Shown here: positions 53,191 to 62,247 of the stretch, piece after piece
Layout of the letters: each line of letters begins with the position of its first letter
How positions within the stretch are numbered: position 1 is the first letter of the stretch
DNA from: Flavobacterium pallidum
GTDB taxonomy: Bacteria; Bacteroidota; Bacteroidia; Flavobacteriales; Flavobacteriaceae
Assembly: GCF_003097535.1 (NCBI RefSeq)
Contig: NZ_CP029187.1
Span: forward strand, 62,001-126,000
Direction: 5' to 3'
Length of the DNA stretch: 64,000 bases
Program-made: the position numbers and the translations under genes
Notes under the pieces: model-generated
Database searches by the model: none
What the model was told of the DNA's origin: nothing
The model's input: the letters and a program-made list of their open reading frames with translations, nothing else

Positions 53191-54056
53191 TATCGTAAAA
53201 TTTTATCTTGTTTTAAAAAATCTTTGTTTTCGCGTATTTGTGTCAGTTCAATCACGCCATTTTGTGTCTTAACAAGAACGGCGGGATCTGTCTGTAGAAT
53301 TGTTCCGTTTTCCATGGAAGAATCAAACCCGAAATCAGAAAACGTAACCTTGTCAATCGTGATTTTTTGTCCATCAAGGAATGTAAAAGCACCCGGATAC
53401 GGATGTGCCTGTGCACGCACCCAGTTTTTGATCCGTTCTTTCTGCCAATTCCAGTCAATCTGTCCATCTTCAGGGGTTCTTTTACCAAAATAGGTCGCTT
53501 TGCTATGATCCTGAACAGTAACCGAAAGGCTTCCGTTTTGTATTTTTTCATAAATCTCCCGAATCATAATCGGGTAATAAGTTTCATATTGCGCCAGCAC
53601 TTCGGCACCTGTCATTTCAGGTCCGATCATGATTTGTTTCTGCAATACGATATTACCGGTATCACATTGGTCATCGATGAAATGTGCCGTAATTCCTGTA
53701 ACGGATTCATTATTGATGATGGCCCAGACGTGCGGTGTCCGTCCCCGGTATTTAGGCAATAAACTACCATGAAAATTGATGCAGGAAGGTATCGCATCTA
53801 AAATATCCTGCTCGATCAGGAACAGGTAATTTATGGAGAACAGTAAGTCACAGCTCAGGGAATTTTCGTTTAAAAATGACAGGAGCCGTCCGTTTCTGGG
53901 ATTTCCGGTAAATAGCGGAATCTGCTTTTCTTTAGCAAAATCGATAATACCATCTGACTTCGAATCGGCGGCAATAAAAACAGGATCCAGCAGGTCGCTG
54001 CATTGCTGCAAAACCTTTAATCCGAGTCCGCCCGAAGCTAAAATCCCTATTTTCAT
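53190..54056 (-). CDS. Sugar N-formyltransferase, in the place of PseH
   Basis: 288 residues. It is related to methionyl-tRNA formyltransferase, with the catalytic triad Asn94, His96 and Asp132 visible in INFHGSLLPKYRG and DDQCDTGNIV. The substrate-channel RTPHVWAI segment follows the first motif. Flanked by pseG and pseI with essentially no gaps, it most likely formylates the 4-amino group of the PseC product using N10-formyl-tetrahydrofolate. This would give a 7-formamido pseudaminic acid, and no PseH acetyltransferase is present. The chemistry of the family is known; the substrate is inferred from context. Confidence 0.85.
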   Translation of the reverse strand: MKIGILASGGLGLKVLQQCSDLLDPVFIAADSKSDGIIDFAKEKQIPLFTGNPRNGRLLSFLNENSLSCDLLFSINYLFLIEQDILDAIPSCINFHGSLLPKYRGRTPHVWAIINNESVTGITAHFIDDQCDTGNIVLQKQIMIGPEMTGAEVLAQYETYYPIMIREIYEKIQNGSLSVTVQDHSKATYFGKRTPEDGQIDWNWQKERIKNWVRAQAHPYPGAFTFLDGQKITIDKVTFSDFGFDSSMENGTILQTDPAVLVKTQNGVIELTQIRENKDFLKQDKILR

Positions 54057-55016
54057 TTACAATTCACTGATTAATTGAAGCAGGCGTTTTCCTGACAAAC
54101 CGTCGATAACCTGCCTGGTTTCTATATTTTCAATATTCAGGAACAATTCCTCTGAAATATCTTCAAAACTTTCGAGAGGTATTATGGCCTGCAAGTCACG
54201 GAAACCGTCAAATATTTCACGTTGATTATCTACATACCAAGAACTCATCACTTTGCATCCTGCGGCAAGCGCTTCAAAAACGATGCCGCTGGAAGGTACA
54301 ATCGCAAGGTCTGATTTTTTCATCAGGTCGAGCATTTGCTTTTCGGGTATCGCACTGAAATGTGTGATTTCAGGATAAGCAGCGCAATAAGCCGATAATT
54401 CCTCTGTAAAGGCATAGGCCGCACCGGTAATCACAAAAACCTGATAGTCATTTCTTAAACCTGCAACAAACGCCGTGATTTTCTGTGTCAGGTTTAAATA
54501 ATCACTTCCGCCGAAACAAATCAGGACGGTTTTTATTTTATTTTTCTTTTCAGAGGTCTTCGCCGCCTCAAGGAAAGCCGGACGCAACAATGCATAATCC
54601 GGTCCAAGGGCAAATTTTGTATCCGGCAGCGCTTTATAATCGTCCTCAGAAATTCCGGGGGCATGGTTTATAATCACGTGGGCATGGAATTCCTTTTCGT
54701 GAAGGTCATCAATACATATCACTTTACAATCCTTTGCAATTATGGCTTTGTGGAAATCCACGTTCAGGCCATAGTGATCGATGATGACAATGGCATCGGT
54801 TGGAAGTGAGTTGATGAAATCATTTTCGGAAGCAATTTCCCGTACTGAAAAATCTTTGGTAATGATATCCTGCTTTATGATATCAGGAATTTCCATGCAG
54901 ACAAATTCAATGTCAAAGTCGTCCTGAAGCATTTGTGCCAATGCGAGGCATCGCACCAAATGACCAAGTCCGGTTTGTGCACTTCCGTCTGCCCTGAAAA
55001 AGACCTGTTTTTTCAA
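54057..55016 (-). CDS. pseG: UDP-2,4-diacetamido-2,4,6-trideoxy-beta-L-altropyranose hydrolase
   Basis: 319 residues. The N-terminal FRADGSAQTGLGHLVRCLALA (about 7-27) is the PseG signature, with the catalytic His in GLGH. A second conserved part, CFGGSDYLNLT, and VPSSGIVFEALAAG lie in the C-terminal Rossmann half. It releases UDP from the amino sugar before condensation by PseI. Here the substrate would carry a formyl group in place of one acetyl if the adjacent formyltransferase acts first. Confidence 0.92.
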   Translation of the reverse strand: MKKQVFFRADGSAQTGLGHLVRCLALAQMLQDDFDIEFVCMEIPDIIKQDIITKDFSVREIASENDFINSLPTDAIVIIDHYGLNVDFHKAIIAKDCKVICIDDLHEKEFHAHVIINHAPGISEDDYKALPDTKFALGPDYALLRPAFLEAAKTSEKKNKIKTVLICFGGSDYLNLTQKITAFVAGLRNDYQVFVITGAAYAFTEELSAYCAAYPEITHFSAIPEKQMLDLMKKSDLAIVPSSGIVFEALAAGCKVMSSWYVDNQREIFDGFRDLQAIIPLESFEDISEELFLNIENIETRQVIDGLSGKRLLQLISEL

Positions 55017-55018
55017 AC

Positions 55019-55465
55019 TTAAGCGTTAAATTTTACTACAATCTTTTTCACATCCTGATGGCCTGCATACAATGCCATGTGCGCAAACTGGTTCGGGATA
55101 ATGCAGAAATATCCGGCGGGAACGGTAATGGTTTTAATATTATCGGAATGGGCCAGCAAATAATCACCATCCTTATCATACTCCTTAAAAATGGCGCTCT
55201 CTTTATCCAAATCTGCGTAAGCGACCACATCGACACCCGAAAGCGTAATGTGGATGTCCATTTGTACCTTATGCGCTTCCAGTACGCGCGGATCGAAATT
55301 GTCACCCGGCTTTTCGCTTTTCAGCGGAATCAAAGTAATGGTCTCCAAAGCGGTTTTTGTATCCAGATCTGAAAGAGAATGATTTTCCAGATAAGATGCC
55401 AATTCAGAAATTGCAGGATAAATAGCCTGGTACTCTTTAATATTTTCCAATGTTCCGGTAATCAT
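55019..55465 (-). CDS. YhcH/YjgK/YiaL-family (DUF386) cupin-like protein
   Basis: 148 residues. The EAHKVQMDIHITLSGVD and ITVPAGYFCIIPNQFAHM segments, with their His and Glu residues, match DUF386 metal-binding cupins. Family members occur in sialic acid catabolic operons and are proposed to act as sugar anomerases or lyases. In this biosynthetic cluster it may equilibrate the anomers of the free sugar between PseG and PseI. That role is inferred from its position 2 bp upstream of pseG. Confidence 0.85.
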   Translation of the reverse strand: MITGTLENIKEYQAIYPAISELASYLENHSLSDLDTKTALETITLIPLKSEKPGDNFDPRVLEAHKVQMDIHITLSGVDVVAYADLDKESAIFKEYDKDGDYLLAHSDNIKTITVPAGYFCIIPNQFAHMALYAGHQDVKKIVVKFNA

Positions 55466-55470
55466 AGCGG

Positions 55471-57255
55471 TTACAGTTTAATTTTTGTTTTTTCGTTTAA
55501 TGTATCTATCAATTCCTGGTTGATCATATAAGCCGGATTGATGTGGCTGTTGATTTGGGCAAGTTCAGGATTGGCATCCAGTACTGCGATGACATCTTTT
55601 AAGGTATAATCGGGAACACCGGAAAGTTTCTCATGGATCTGGTTGAACAGCTGCAGATCTTCGTCGTAATCCAGTGTAAGCCTGTAATCCCTGACATACA
55701 TTTCAGGAAGGTCTACGAGGTTGATCTTGAAATGCTCCTGATTGTTCATGAAATACCACGTCATGTATTCAGAATAATCGGCATTCGGGAAATGGCTTTT
55801 TACCTTTTCCAAAGCCTGTGCGTTCATGATTTCAATATTGGTGCCCACACTGGCGTTTTTTCCGGCGGTATAATCGGCGCCGCTTTCAAAATGCGATTGG
55901 AGCAAAATCTGGCAAATGTCATTGTCCAGGTATGGGTTGTCAGCGGTCACACGGATTACGACATCGATCTTAAGCTGCCTGATAATGTCGAGGTATCTTT
56001 GAATCACATCCTCAGGGTCGCCGCGGTGGAAAATCACGGCATCACTGTATGTATAATCCTTCAAAGGCGCATCGGTTTCGAGCGTCGATGTGGCCAGAAT
56101 AACATGATTTACATTTGTAAAACGGCAAAGGTTCTTCAGCGAAAATGATACCGATGGAAGATCACCAATATTCAGCAACGCCTTTTGTTTCAGCCTTGAA
56201 GATTTCAACCTGCATGCCGAAATTACCGCAATATTGGCTTTCTTAAAATCGGTGGCCTGCAGTGTATCTCCTGCAGCCTTATTCGTGCTCAGGATGTGGA
56301 AACTGGCAATCCTGTCACTGATTTCCTTCGAATTCAAACCATTAAGTCCTGATCTTTTATAATCAAAATCATGGGCTACGGAAAGCATTTGTCCTTTGAC
56401 CTTATCGGCTTTCAGGATGGGTTTCATAATAGAATTCTTGAGGTAAGTCCGTTCCCTTTCATTGATGAACCCGGCCTGGTCGAGTTCTGAAAAATTGGTA
56501 ATGATTTCAATCATTTCAGTAAACTGTGCAATATCAAGGCTCGAATATTTATCGTATTTGGTCTCCATATTGTCAAGTAGCACGTGCTTTTCGATGATAT
56601 CGGCACCTGAAGCCATGGCCATGGCCGGCATCCATATTGCGTATTTCGATTCCCTGTCAATGTGGTCGGCGAACACGATTTTCTTGCCGAAATGTTCCTT
56701 TACGATCTTGATTTTTGAAATTCCGGAATCCAGCAGTTGCGTCGGGTAACCCTGGAAACCGACTTCGAGTAAAATCTCAGACGGATTTAAATCAGATTCA
56801 AATTTATTGAGGAAGTACTCGATTTCATGCAATTCCAGTGCAGCGATGTTCAGGATCAGTTTCTTGCCCGATAAATTAAGCGTCGAAAGTTCCCTGATGA
56901 CAACAGCATTAAACAACACCGAAACCTGTAACTTGATGCCGTAAACGGAGTCAAAATTTTCTTTCAATATCTGCACCCCATATTCATCAAAAATATCGAG
57001 CCATACGTTTTTGGTTTCATTCGCAAGCGATATCAAACCGCGCCATTCTTCAGAACTGAAAAGTAATTCCTGATAAATCGTATAGGCAGAGAAATTAGGT
57101 GTCGCCAGTTTATCCGGATGCAAAGGCTGGAATTTGATGCTGTAATCCTGAAATTTTTCAAATTGTTTTATCAAAGCCGTGATGTAGCTGATATCGCCAC
57201 CATGCGTATTTGCAATTTCAATGATAACCTGGTTTCCCAATGATGTATTTTCCAT
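55471..57255 (-). CDS. NeuB-like synthase fused to SpsF-like cytidylyltransferase
   Basis: 594 residues from ATG 57255 (MENTSLGNQVIIEIANTHGG). An upstream in-frame start at 57387 would overlap the SDR gene. Residues 1-275 follow the NeuB/SpsE barrel (IIEIANTHGG, SIKFQPL, VGFQGYPT, ADHIDRES, IIEKHVLLD) but diverge from PseI. Residues about 278-337 resemble a SAF domain. Residues about 338-594 are SpsF-like: ISACRLKSSRLKQKAL, ILATSTLETDAPL, HRGDPEDVIQRYLD and VIRVTADNPYLD. SpsE and SpsF are separate proteins in Bacillus. The cytidylyltransferase half is the only PseF candidate in the window. The synthase half may make a second nonulosonic acid. Confidence 0.82.
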   Translation of the reverse strand: MENTSLGNQVIIEIANTHGGDISYITALIKQFEKFQDYSIKFQPLHPDKLATPNFSAYTIYQELLFSSEEWRGLISLANETKNVWLDIFDEYGVQILKENFDSVYGIKLQVSVLFNAVVIRELSTLNLSGKKLILNIAALELHEIEYFLNKFESDLNPSEILLEVGFQGYPTQLLDSGISKIKIVKEHFGKKIVFADHIDRESKYAIWMPAMAMASGADIIEKHVLLDNMETKYDKYSSLDIAQFTEMIEIITNFSELDQAGFINERERTYLKNSIMKPILKADKVKGQMLSVAHDFDYKRSGLNGLNSKEISDRIASFHILSTNKAAGDTLQATDFKKANIAVISACRLKSSRLKQKALLNIGDLPSVSFSLKNLCRFTNVNHVILATSTLETDAPLKDYTYSDAVIFHRGDPEDVIQRYLDIIRQLKIDVVIRVTADNPYLDNDICQILLQSHFESGADYTAGKNASVGTNIEIMNAQALEKVKSHFPNADYSEYMTWYFMNNQEHFKINLVDLPEMYVRDYRLTLDYDEDLQLFNQIHEKLSGVPDYTLKDVIAVLDANPELAQINSHINPAYMINQELIDTLNEKTKIKL

Positions 57256-57277
57256 TATGAAGTCAATTTTGTGTCGA

Positions 57278-58048
57278 TTATTTGCTGGTCCAGCCGCCGT
57301 CCACGACGATGTTCTGACCTGTGATAAAGTTTGATGCACCTGAAGCAAGGAAAACGAAAGCGCCAGCCAGGTCTTCGGGTTTTCCAATCCTGCCCAGGCT
57401 GGTTTTCACTTCGAGCGCTTTGATGAAACCTTCTGTCTCCTGTACCGTTCCAGATGGGAAAGGACCGGGAGTTACGGCATTTACATTGATATTATATTTT
57501 CCGAGATAGTTTGCATAGTAACGCGTCAGCTGCAGGATTCCCGCTTTTGCGGCGCCATAGTGCGGCGGATTTAAAAACTGCGGAAAATCGTCATACACCT
57601 CAAACTGCGGTGCGACCATGCCGTACATTGAGGAAACATTGATGATTTTCCCCGATCCCGACGCTTTGAAATAGGGGATAATTTCCCTGATGCATTTGAA
57701 AACGCTGTTCAAAGTACCGTCTATACCTGTGGCCCAATCTTCATCGGACATGGTTTCAGGGGATTGCCCTTTGCTGAAAAAAGCATTGTTGATCAGGATA
57801 TCGATCGGGCGGACTTTGTTTATTGCTTCAAAAGCCTGCTGGATGCTTGCCGTTTCCGAGACATCGCAGGTTTGAAAAAAAAGATTGTCCTTATCTTCAA
57901 ATGTATTTTCGAAACTTTCCTCATTCCTGCCAAGCACATATACCAATGCGCCGTGAAAACGCAGGCTTTCGGTGATGGCTTTTCCAAGATATCCGTAACC
58001 GCCTGTAATGACGACGGTTTTTCCGGTAAGCGAAAAGGTTTGTATCAT
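57278..58048 (-). CDS. Short-chain dehydrogenase/reductase, PtmA-like
   Basis: 256 residues. Classical SDR with TGGYGYLGKAI (cofactor, about 15-25), NNAFF, SSMYG and catalytic YGAAK (about 163-167), ending VDGGWTSK. Similar reductases (PtmA) sit in nonulosonic acid clusters of Campylobacter. It may modify a precursor of the sugar made by the NeuB-like fusion downstream. Substrate unknown; 1 bp separates it from the aldo/keto reductase gene. Confidence 0.85.
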   Translation of the reverse strand: MIQTFSLTGKTVVITGGYGYLGKAITESLRFHGALVYVLGRNEESFENTFEDKDNLFFQTCDVSETASIQQAFEAINKVRPIDILINNAFFSKGQSPETMSDEDWATGIDGTLNSVFKCIREIIPYFKASGSGKIINVSSMYGMVAPQFEVYDDFPQFLNPPHYGAAKAGILQLTRYYANYLGKYNINVNAVTPGPFPSGTVQETEGFIKALEVKTSLGRIGKPEDLAGAFVFLASGASNFITGQNIVVDGGWTSK

Positions 58049-58049
58049 A

Positions 58050-58889
58050 TTATTTTGGCCAGTTTGAAGGCATTAATAAAGTGTCGGAAATGATATTTTT
58101 ATTTTCGGGCATGAGCAGCGCAGAATCAATACCGGTAATATTATTCTGAAGCTGCTCCAGGTTTTCGACACCCATGATTACCTTGTCGATGTAAGGCAAT
58201 GACAGGGTATATTTCAACAACGCGCCTGATAAATTAGTTCCGAAATCATTTTGGAGCGCATTAATCTGCTCTTTTACACCATCGAAAAAAGCAGGAAGTT
58301 TTGTAGTATCTGCGAAAAAAAGCCCCTGTAAAAACGCAGAGCGTGTATGGATTTCGCAGCCTTTGCTTTTTAATTCCTGCATCAGTGGCGCAAAACGGTT
58401 GTCGAAATAGTTGAACGGCACCTGGATCAGATCCGGAAAACAGCCTTTATCCAGCAATCGTTCCAATTCATTTACGGAATTCAGTGAAAACCCGATTTTT
58501 TGAACTTTTCCCTGTTGTTTTAAACCGAGCAATGTCTCCCACTCTTTCTCATTGTCGAGCAAAGCCAACGGACGATGTGCAAGGTAGCCGTACAACGAAT
58601 TCATTTTCAGGTTTTGCAGCGACTTTGTAAATTGGGCCGAAATCGGCATGTAATTTTCAGCACTCAGGAATTTGGAAACGATTTTGAAACGGTTCAGGTC
58701 ATTCTGTCCTAGCGTTTCTTCAGCGTTTCCATAAGCAGAAGCCGTATCGAGGGTATCAATCCCGTTTGCAGAAGCATACCGGAGAATCCTCGAAACTTCA
58801 TCGGCCGGGGTCTGCCCATTGCTGTTCGTCACGCCGTAAGGAATGCCAAACTGGACCGTCCCGAGTCCGATTTTATTATTCAGCCTCAT
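58050..58889 (-). CDS. Aldo/keto reductase family protein
   Basis: 279 residues. Barrel with GLGTVQFG (about 9-16), DTLDTASAYGNAEE containing the catalytic Asp and Tyr, YGYLAHRP with the conserved His, and IMGVENLEQL near the end. It resembles the aldo/keto reductases found in nonulosonic acid clusters beside SpsF-like enzymes. The pair with the SDR suggests oxidation and reduction of a sugar intermediate. Its start overlaps the end of pseC by 14 bp. Confidence 0.87.
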   Translation of the reverse strand: MRLNNKIGLGTVQFGIPYGVTNSNGQTPADEVSRILRYASANGIDTLDTASAYGNAEETLGQNDLNRFKIVSKFLSAENYMPISAQFTKSLQNLKMNSLYGYLAHRPLALLDNEKEWETLLGLKQQGKVQKIGFSLNSVNELERLLDKGCFPDLIQVPFNYFDNRFAPLMQELKSKGCEIHTRSAFLQGLFFADTTKLPAFFDGVKEQINALQNDFGTNLSGALLKYTLSLPYIDKVIMGVENLEQLQNNITGIDSALLMPENKNIISDTLLMPSNWPK

Positions 58890-60066
58890 AGAATGTATTG
58901 ATCGCCGAAATCACATATTGTTGCTGTGCTTCCGATAATGTCGGGTACATCGGCAGGCTGATGCATAATTTGTAATAGTTTTCAGAAAACGGGCGATCGC
59001 CTTCCTTCCAGCCAAATTGCCTGTAATAAGGCATCAAATGGCATGGGATGTAATGGATCTGCGCGTAAATCCCGTGTTCCCTTAAATAATTGTAAAGCCC
59101 AAGGCGGTTCTCCACTTCAATGATATACAAATGGTAGGCATGCCCTTCCACGACACCGGATTGTCCCTGAATGTAATCTTTGCCGTTGAAAGCATCGAAA
59201 TAGGTTGCGGCAATCTGCCTTCTCCTGTCAATACCTTCATTCGCACGCGAAAGCTGGCTTAAACCAAGCGCTGCCTGGAAATCAGTAAGGCGGTAATTGT
59301 ATCCGAGATCCTGCATTTCCATATACCACAACGGATATTTTTCGTCGCCGCCTGCAAACGCAATGGAATTGGTGTATTGGTCTTCGGACTTTACGATCCC
59401 GTGAGTCCTTAACTTCAATAGTTTTTTGTACAAGGCCTCATCGTTGGTCGTAATCATGCCGCCTTCACCACAGGCAATGTGCTTTACGGGATGAAAAGAG
59501 AAAATGGCGAGTTCGGCAAAATTGCCGTTTCCGCACAGTTGCTGCTGCCCTTTCGAATCGGTGAAATAACCACCCGGAGCGTGGCATGCATCTTCAATAA
59601 TCCACAAATTATATTCATCTGCGAGTTTTTTATACGCTTCCAAATCCACGGCCCTTCCGGCAAAATCAACCGGGATAATGCCCTGATAGGTTCCTTTAGG
59701 GGAAGCTTCCAAAAGTTTCCTTACGGAATTGATATCGAGTAAATACGTTTCCGGATCGATATCTCCAAAAACCACTTCACCTCCGCAATACCTTACACAG
59801 TTTGCAGAAGCGGCAAAAGTAATCGGGGTGGTGATGACTTTCTGACCTTGCTCAACATCCAATGCCATTGCACACAAATGCAACGCAGCGGTTCCATTGG
59901 CGATGGCAACAGCATATTTCGCACCGACGTATTTCGCAAAAGCTTCTTCAAATTCGAGGATTTTCGGGCCCTGGGTCAGGTAGTCCGACTGTAAAGTCTC
60001 GATGACCACTTTGATGTCTTCCTCGGTGATGTTCTGTCGGCCGTAAGGGATATTCATTTTTTCCAT
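58876..60066 (-). CDS. pseC: UDP-4-amino-4,6-dideoxy-N-acetyl-beta-L-altrosamine transaminase
   Basis: 396 residues. PLP aminotransferase with ANGTAALHL, EDACHAPGG and SFHPVKHIACGEGG holding the Schiff-base Lys near 193. The N-terminal IPYGRQNITEEDI is typical of PseC. It aminates the 4-keto product of PseB, whose gene it overlaps as TAATG (stop and start share one base), so translation is coupled. A second possible start is three residues in. Confidence 0.93.
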   Translation of the reverse strand: MEKMNIPYGRQNITEEDIKVVIETLQSDYLTQGPKILEFEEAFAKYVGAKYAVAIANGTAALHLCAMALDVEQGQKVITTPITFAASANCVRYCGGEVVFGDIDPETYLLDINSVRKLLEASPKGTYQGIIPVDFAGRAVDLEAYKKLADEYNLWIIEDACHAPGGYFTDSKGQQQLCGNGNFAELAIFSFHPVKHIACGEGGMITTNDEALYKKLLKLRTHGIVKSEDQYTNSIAFAGGDEKYPLWYMEMQDLGYNYRLTDFQAALGLSQLSRANEGIDRRRQIAATYFDAFNGKDYIQGQSGVVEGHAYHLYIIEVENRLGLYNYLREHGIYAQIHYIPCHLMPYYRQFGWKEGDRPFSENYYKLCISLPMYPTLSEAQQQYVISAINTFYEAE

Positions 60067-61079
60067 TATGCTTCGAAATTTGGATCTACGTGCTCAACAA
60101 TCAATCTTCTTAAATCATCTACAGAATCCCATTCGGTATTGGTTTCAGAATTGTATGCGAAATTTTCAGGCACGCGCACGGCATTAAATTTTTCTATAAA
60201 ATCAGCCAGTTTCCAGCCATGCGTCGAAGGGAGGATGGTATAATACTTCCCTAAATCGTAAGTGTAAAATGAGTCCGAAGGCGTAATCATTTCCTCATGG
60301 ATTTTCTCTCCAGGACGGATTCCGACAACATCCAGCGTACACTCAGGCGCTACTGCTTTCGCTACGTCCGTAATTTTATAGGACGGAATTTTCGGAATGA
60401 ATATCTCGCCGCCCCAGGCATGCTGAATCGCATGCATGACCATGTCTACTCCACCCTGAAGCGAAATATTGAAACGTGTCATGTTTGGGTCTGTAATCGG
60501 GAGTTTGCCTTCCGGCCTTTTCTTCATGAAAAACGGGATGACCGACCCGTTAGATCCCATCACGTTTCCGTATCTGACTACAGAAAATTTGATCGGGTTC
60601 ATCCCTTTAATGTTGTTGGCGGCCACGAATAATTTATCCGAGGTCAGTTTTGTAGCACCATATAAATTGATTGGTGCGCAGGCCTTATCGGTTGACAGTG
60701 CCACGACATTTTCAACATTGGTCTGCAACGCGGCGTGAATGACATTCTGTGCCCCGCCGATGTTGGTTTTAATGCATTCATCAGGATTGTATTCTGCCAA
60801 ATGCACGTGTTTCATTGCTGCAGCGTGGATGACGATGTCAACGCCCTGAAAAGCCCTGATCAATCGCTCCTGGTCCCTGACATCCCCTAAAAAGAAACGG
60901 ATTTGCGGATATTCGCTCAATGGGAATTCCTGTGCCATCTGGAACTGTTTCTGCTCATCCCTGGAAAGGATGATCAGTTTTTTGATTTTCGGATACGTTT
61001 TGAAAATGTGCGCTGTGAGGGCTTTTCCAAGAGATCCCGTCCCGCCGGTAATTAAAATCGATTTATTTTCAAGTGTCAT
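60066..61079 (-). CDS. pseB: UDP-N-acetylglucosamine 4,6-dehydratase (inverting)
   Basis: 337 residues. Short soluble dehydratase with TGGTGSLGKAL (about 11-21), AAAMKHVHLAEYNP, STDKACAPINLYGATK with the Tyr and Lys catalytic pair, and NGSVIPFF. The KHVHLAEYNP segment and the length match PseB/FlaA1. It performs the first step from UDP-GlcNAc to the L-arabino 4-keto sugar. It differs from the long membrane dehydratase at 29233, so two dehydratases of different stereochemistry serve the locus. Confidence 0.93.
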   Translation of the reverse strand: MTLENKSILITGGTGSLGKALTAHIFKTYPKIKKLIILSRDEQKQFQMAQEFPLSEYPQIRFFLGDVRDQERLIRAFQGVDIVIHAAAMKHVHLAEYNPDECIKTNIGGAQNVIHAALQTNVENVVALSTDKACAPINLYGATKLTSDKLFVAANNIKGMNPIKFSVVRYGNVMGSNGSVIPFFMKKRPEGKLPITDPNMTRFNISLQGGVDMVMHAIQHAWGGEIFIPKIPSYKITDVAKAVAPECTLDVVGIRPGEKIHEEMITPSDSFYTYDLGKYYTILPSTHGWKLADFIEKFNAVRVPENFAYNSETNTEWDSVDDLRRLIVEHVDPNFEA

Positions 61080-61111
61080 ACTGCAGATTTTAAGATTAAT
61101 AATTTGGTTTA

Positions 61112-62167
61112 TTAGTGATATTGTTTGTCGTAATAGTTTTTGTAATCACCTGAAGTGACATGGTTCAGCCAATCTTCATTTTGCAGGTACCAGTCAATAG
61201 TCAGCTCCAGGCCTTCTTCAAAAGTCACTGACGGTTTCCAGCCGAGTTCCTTATTGATTTTAGACGCATCAATCGCATACCGCAAATCGTGGCCGGGACG
61301 GTCTTTCACATACGTAATCAACTGCTCTGAAGTCCCTGCCGGCCTATTTAGTTTTGCATCCATTTTTGCGCAAAGCAATTTCACGAGGTCGATATTCTGC
61401 CATTCATTGAAGCCGCCGATATTGTAGGTCTCATGGTTTTTACCTTCATGAAAAACCAGGTCAATGGCCAAAGCATGATCCTTTACAAAAAGCCAATCCC
61501 GGGTGTATTTGCCATCGCCATAAACCGGCAGGGCCTTATTTTGGATGATATTATGAATCAGTAATGGAATAAATTTTTCAGGAAAATGGTTCGGGCCGTA
61601 ATTGTTGGAGCAATTGGTAATGACATAAGGCAATCCGTAAGTCTCACCATAAGCCCTTACAAAATGATCTGAGCCCGCTTTTGACGCGGAGTAAGGCGAA
61701 TTCGGGTCATAAGGTGTCGTTTCAGTAAATAATCCGGTCTGGCCCAGGCTTCCGTAAACCTCATCGGTGCTGATGTGGTAAAAACGCTTTCCTTCGAAAT
61801 GGCCTGCCCATGAAGCCTTTGCGGCATGCAGTAAATTCACCGTCCCGATGACGTTTGTCTTTACGAAAGACATCGGATCTGTAATGGAGCGGTCCACGTG
61901 TGATTCCGCAGCAAGATGGATTACGCCGTCAAAATGATGGTTGGCAAATAAGTCGTTGATAAAATCCGCATCAGTGATATCGCCTTTTACGAAAGTGTAA
62001 TTCGGTTCCTTTTCGATATCGGCGATGTTTTCAAGATTCCCGGCATACGTCAGCGCATCAAGGTTTACGATGCGGTAATCCGGATATTGTTTTACAAACC
62101 TTCTGACGACATGCGAACCGATGAATCCGGCACCTCCTGTAATCAATATTTTCTTTACTGACTTCAT
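61112..62167 (-). CDS. rfbB: dTDP-glucose 4,6-dehydratase
   Basis: 351 residues. TGGAGFIGSHV (about 10-20), HLAAESHVDRSI, STDEVYGSLG with the catalytic Thr-Asp-Glu, SPYSASKAGSDHFVR and NCSNNYGP are all RfbB signatures. It makes dTDP-4-keto-6-deoxyglucose. RfbA, RfbC and RfbD are not in this window, so its partners must be encoded elsewhere if rhamnose or another dTDP-sugar is made. Confidence 0.93.
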   Translation of the reverse strand: MKSVKKILITGGAGFIGSHVVRRFVKQYPDYRIVNLDALTYAGNLENIADIEKEPNYTFVKGDITDADFINDLFANHHFDGVIHLAAESHVDRSITDPMSFVKTNVIGTVNLLHAAKASWAGHFEGKRFYHISTDEVYGSLGQTGLFTETTPYDPNSPYSASKAGSDHFVRAYGETYGLPYVITNCSNNYGPNHFPEKFIPLLIHNIIQNKALPVYGDGKYTRDWLFVKDHALAIDLVFHEGKNHETYNIGGFNEWQNIDLVKLLCAKMDAKLNRPAGTSEQLITYVKDRPGHDLRYAIDASKINKELGWKPSVTFEEGLELTIDWYLQNEDWLNHVTSGDYKNYYDKQYH

Positions 62168-62247
62168 ATTTTTAATACTTTTTTAAATGGCTTCGCCGTG
62201 TCAGTCCCACAATGTGGCCTGACCTGGCAATGATTCTATTTTCAGTT

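Noticed and set aside
57256..57387. N-terminal extension of the synthase fusion
   Set aside because: The extra 44 codons lie inside the SDR gene in another frame and have no synthase similarity; ATG 57255 begins directly with the barrel.
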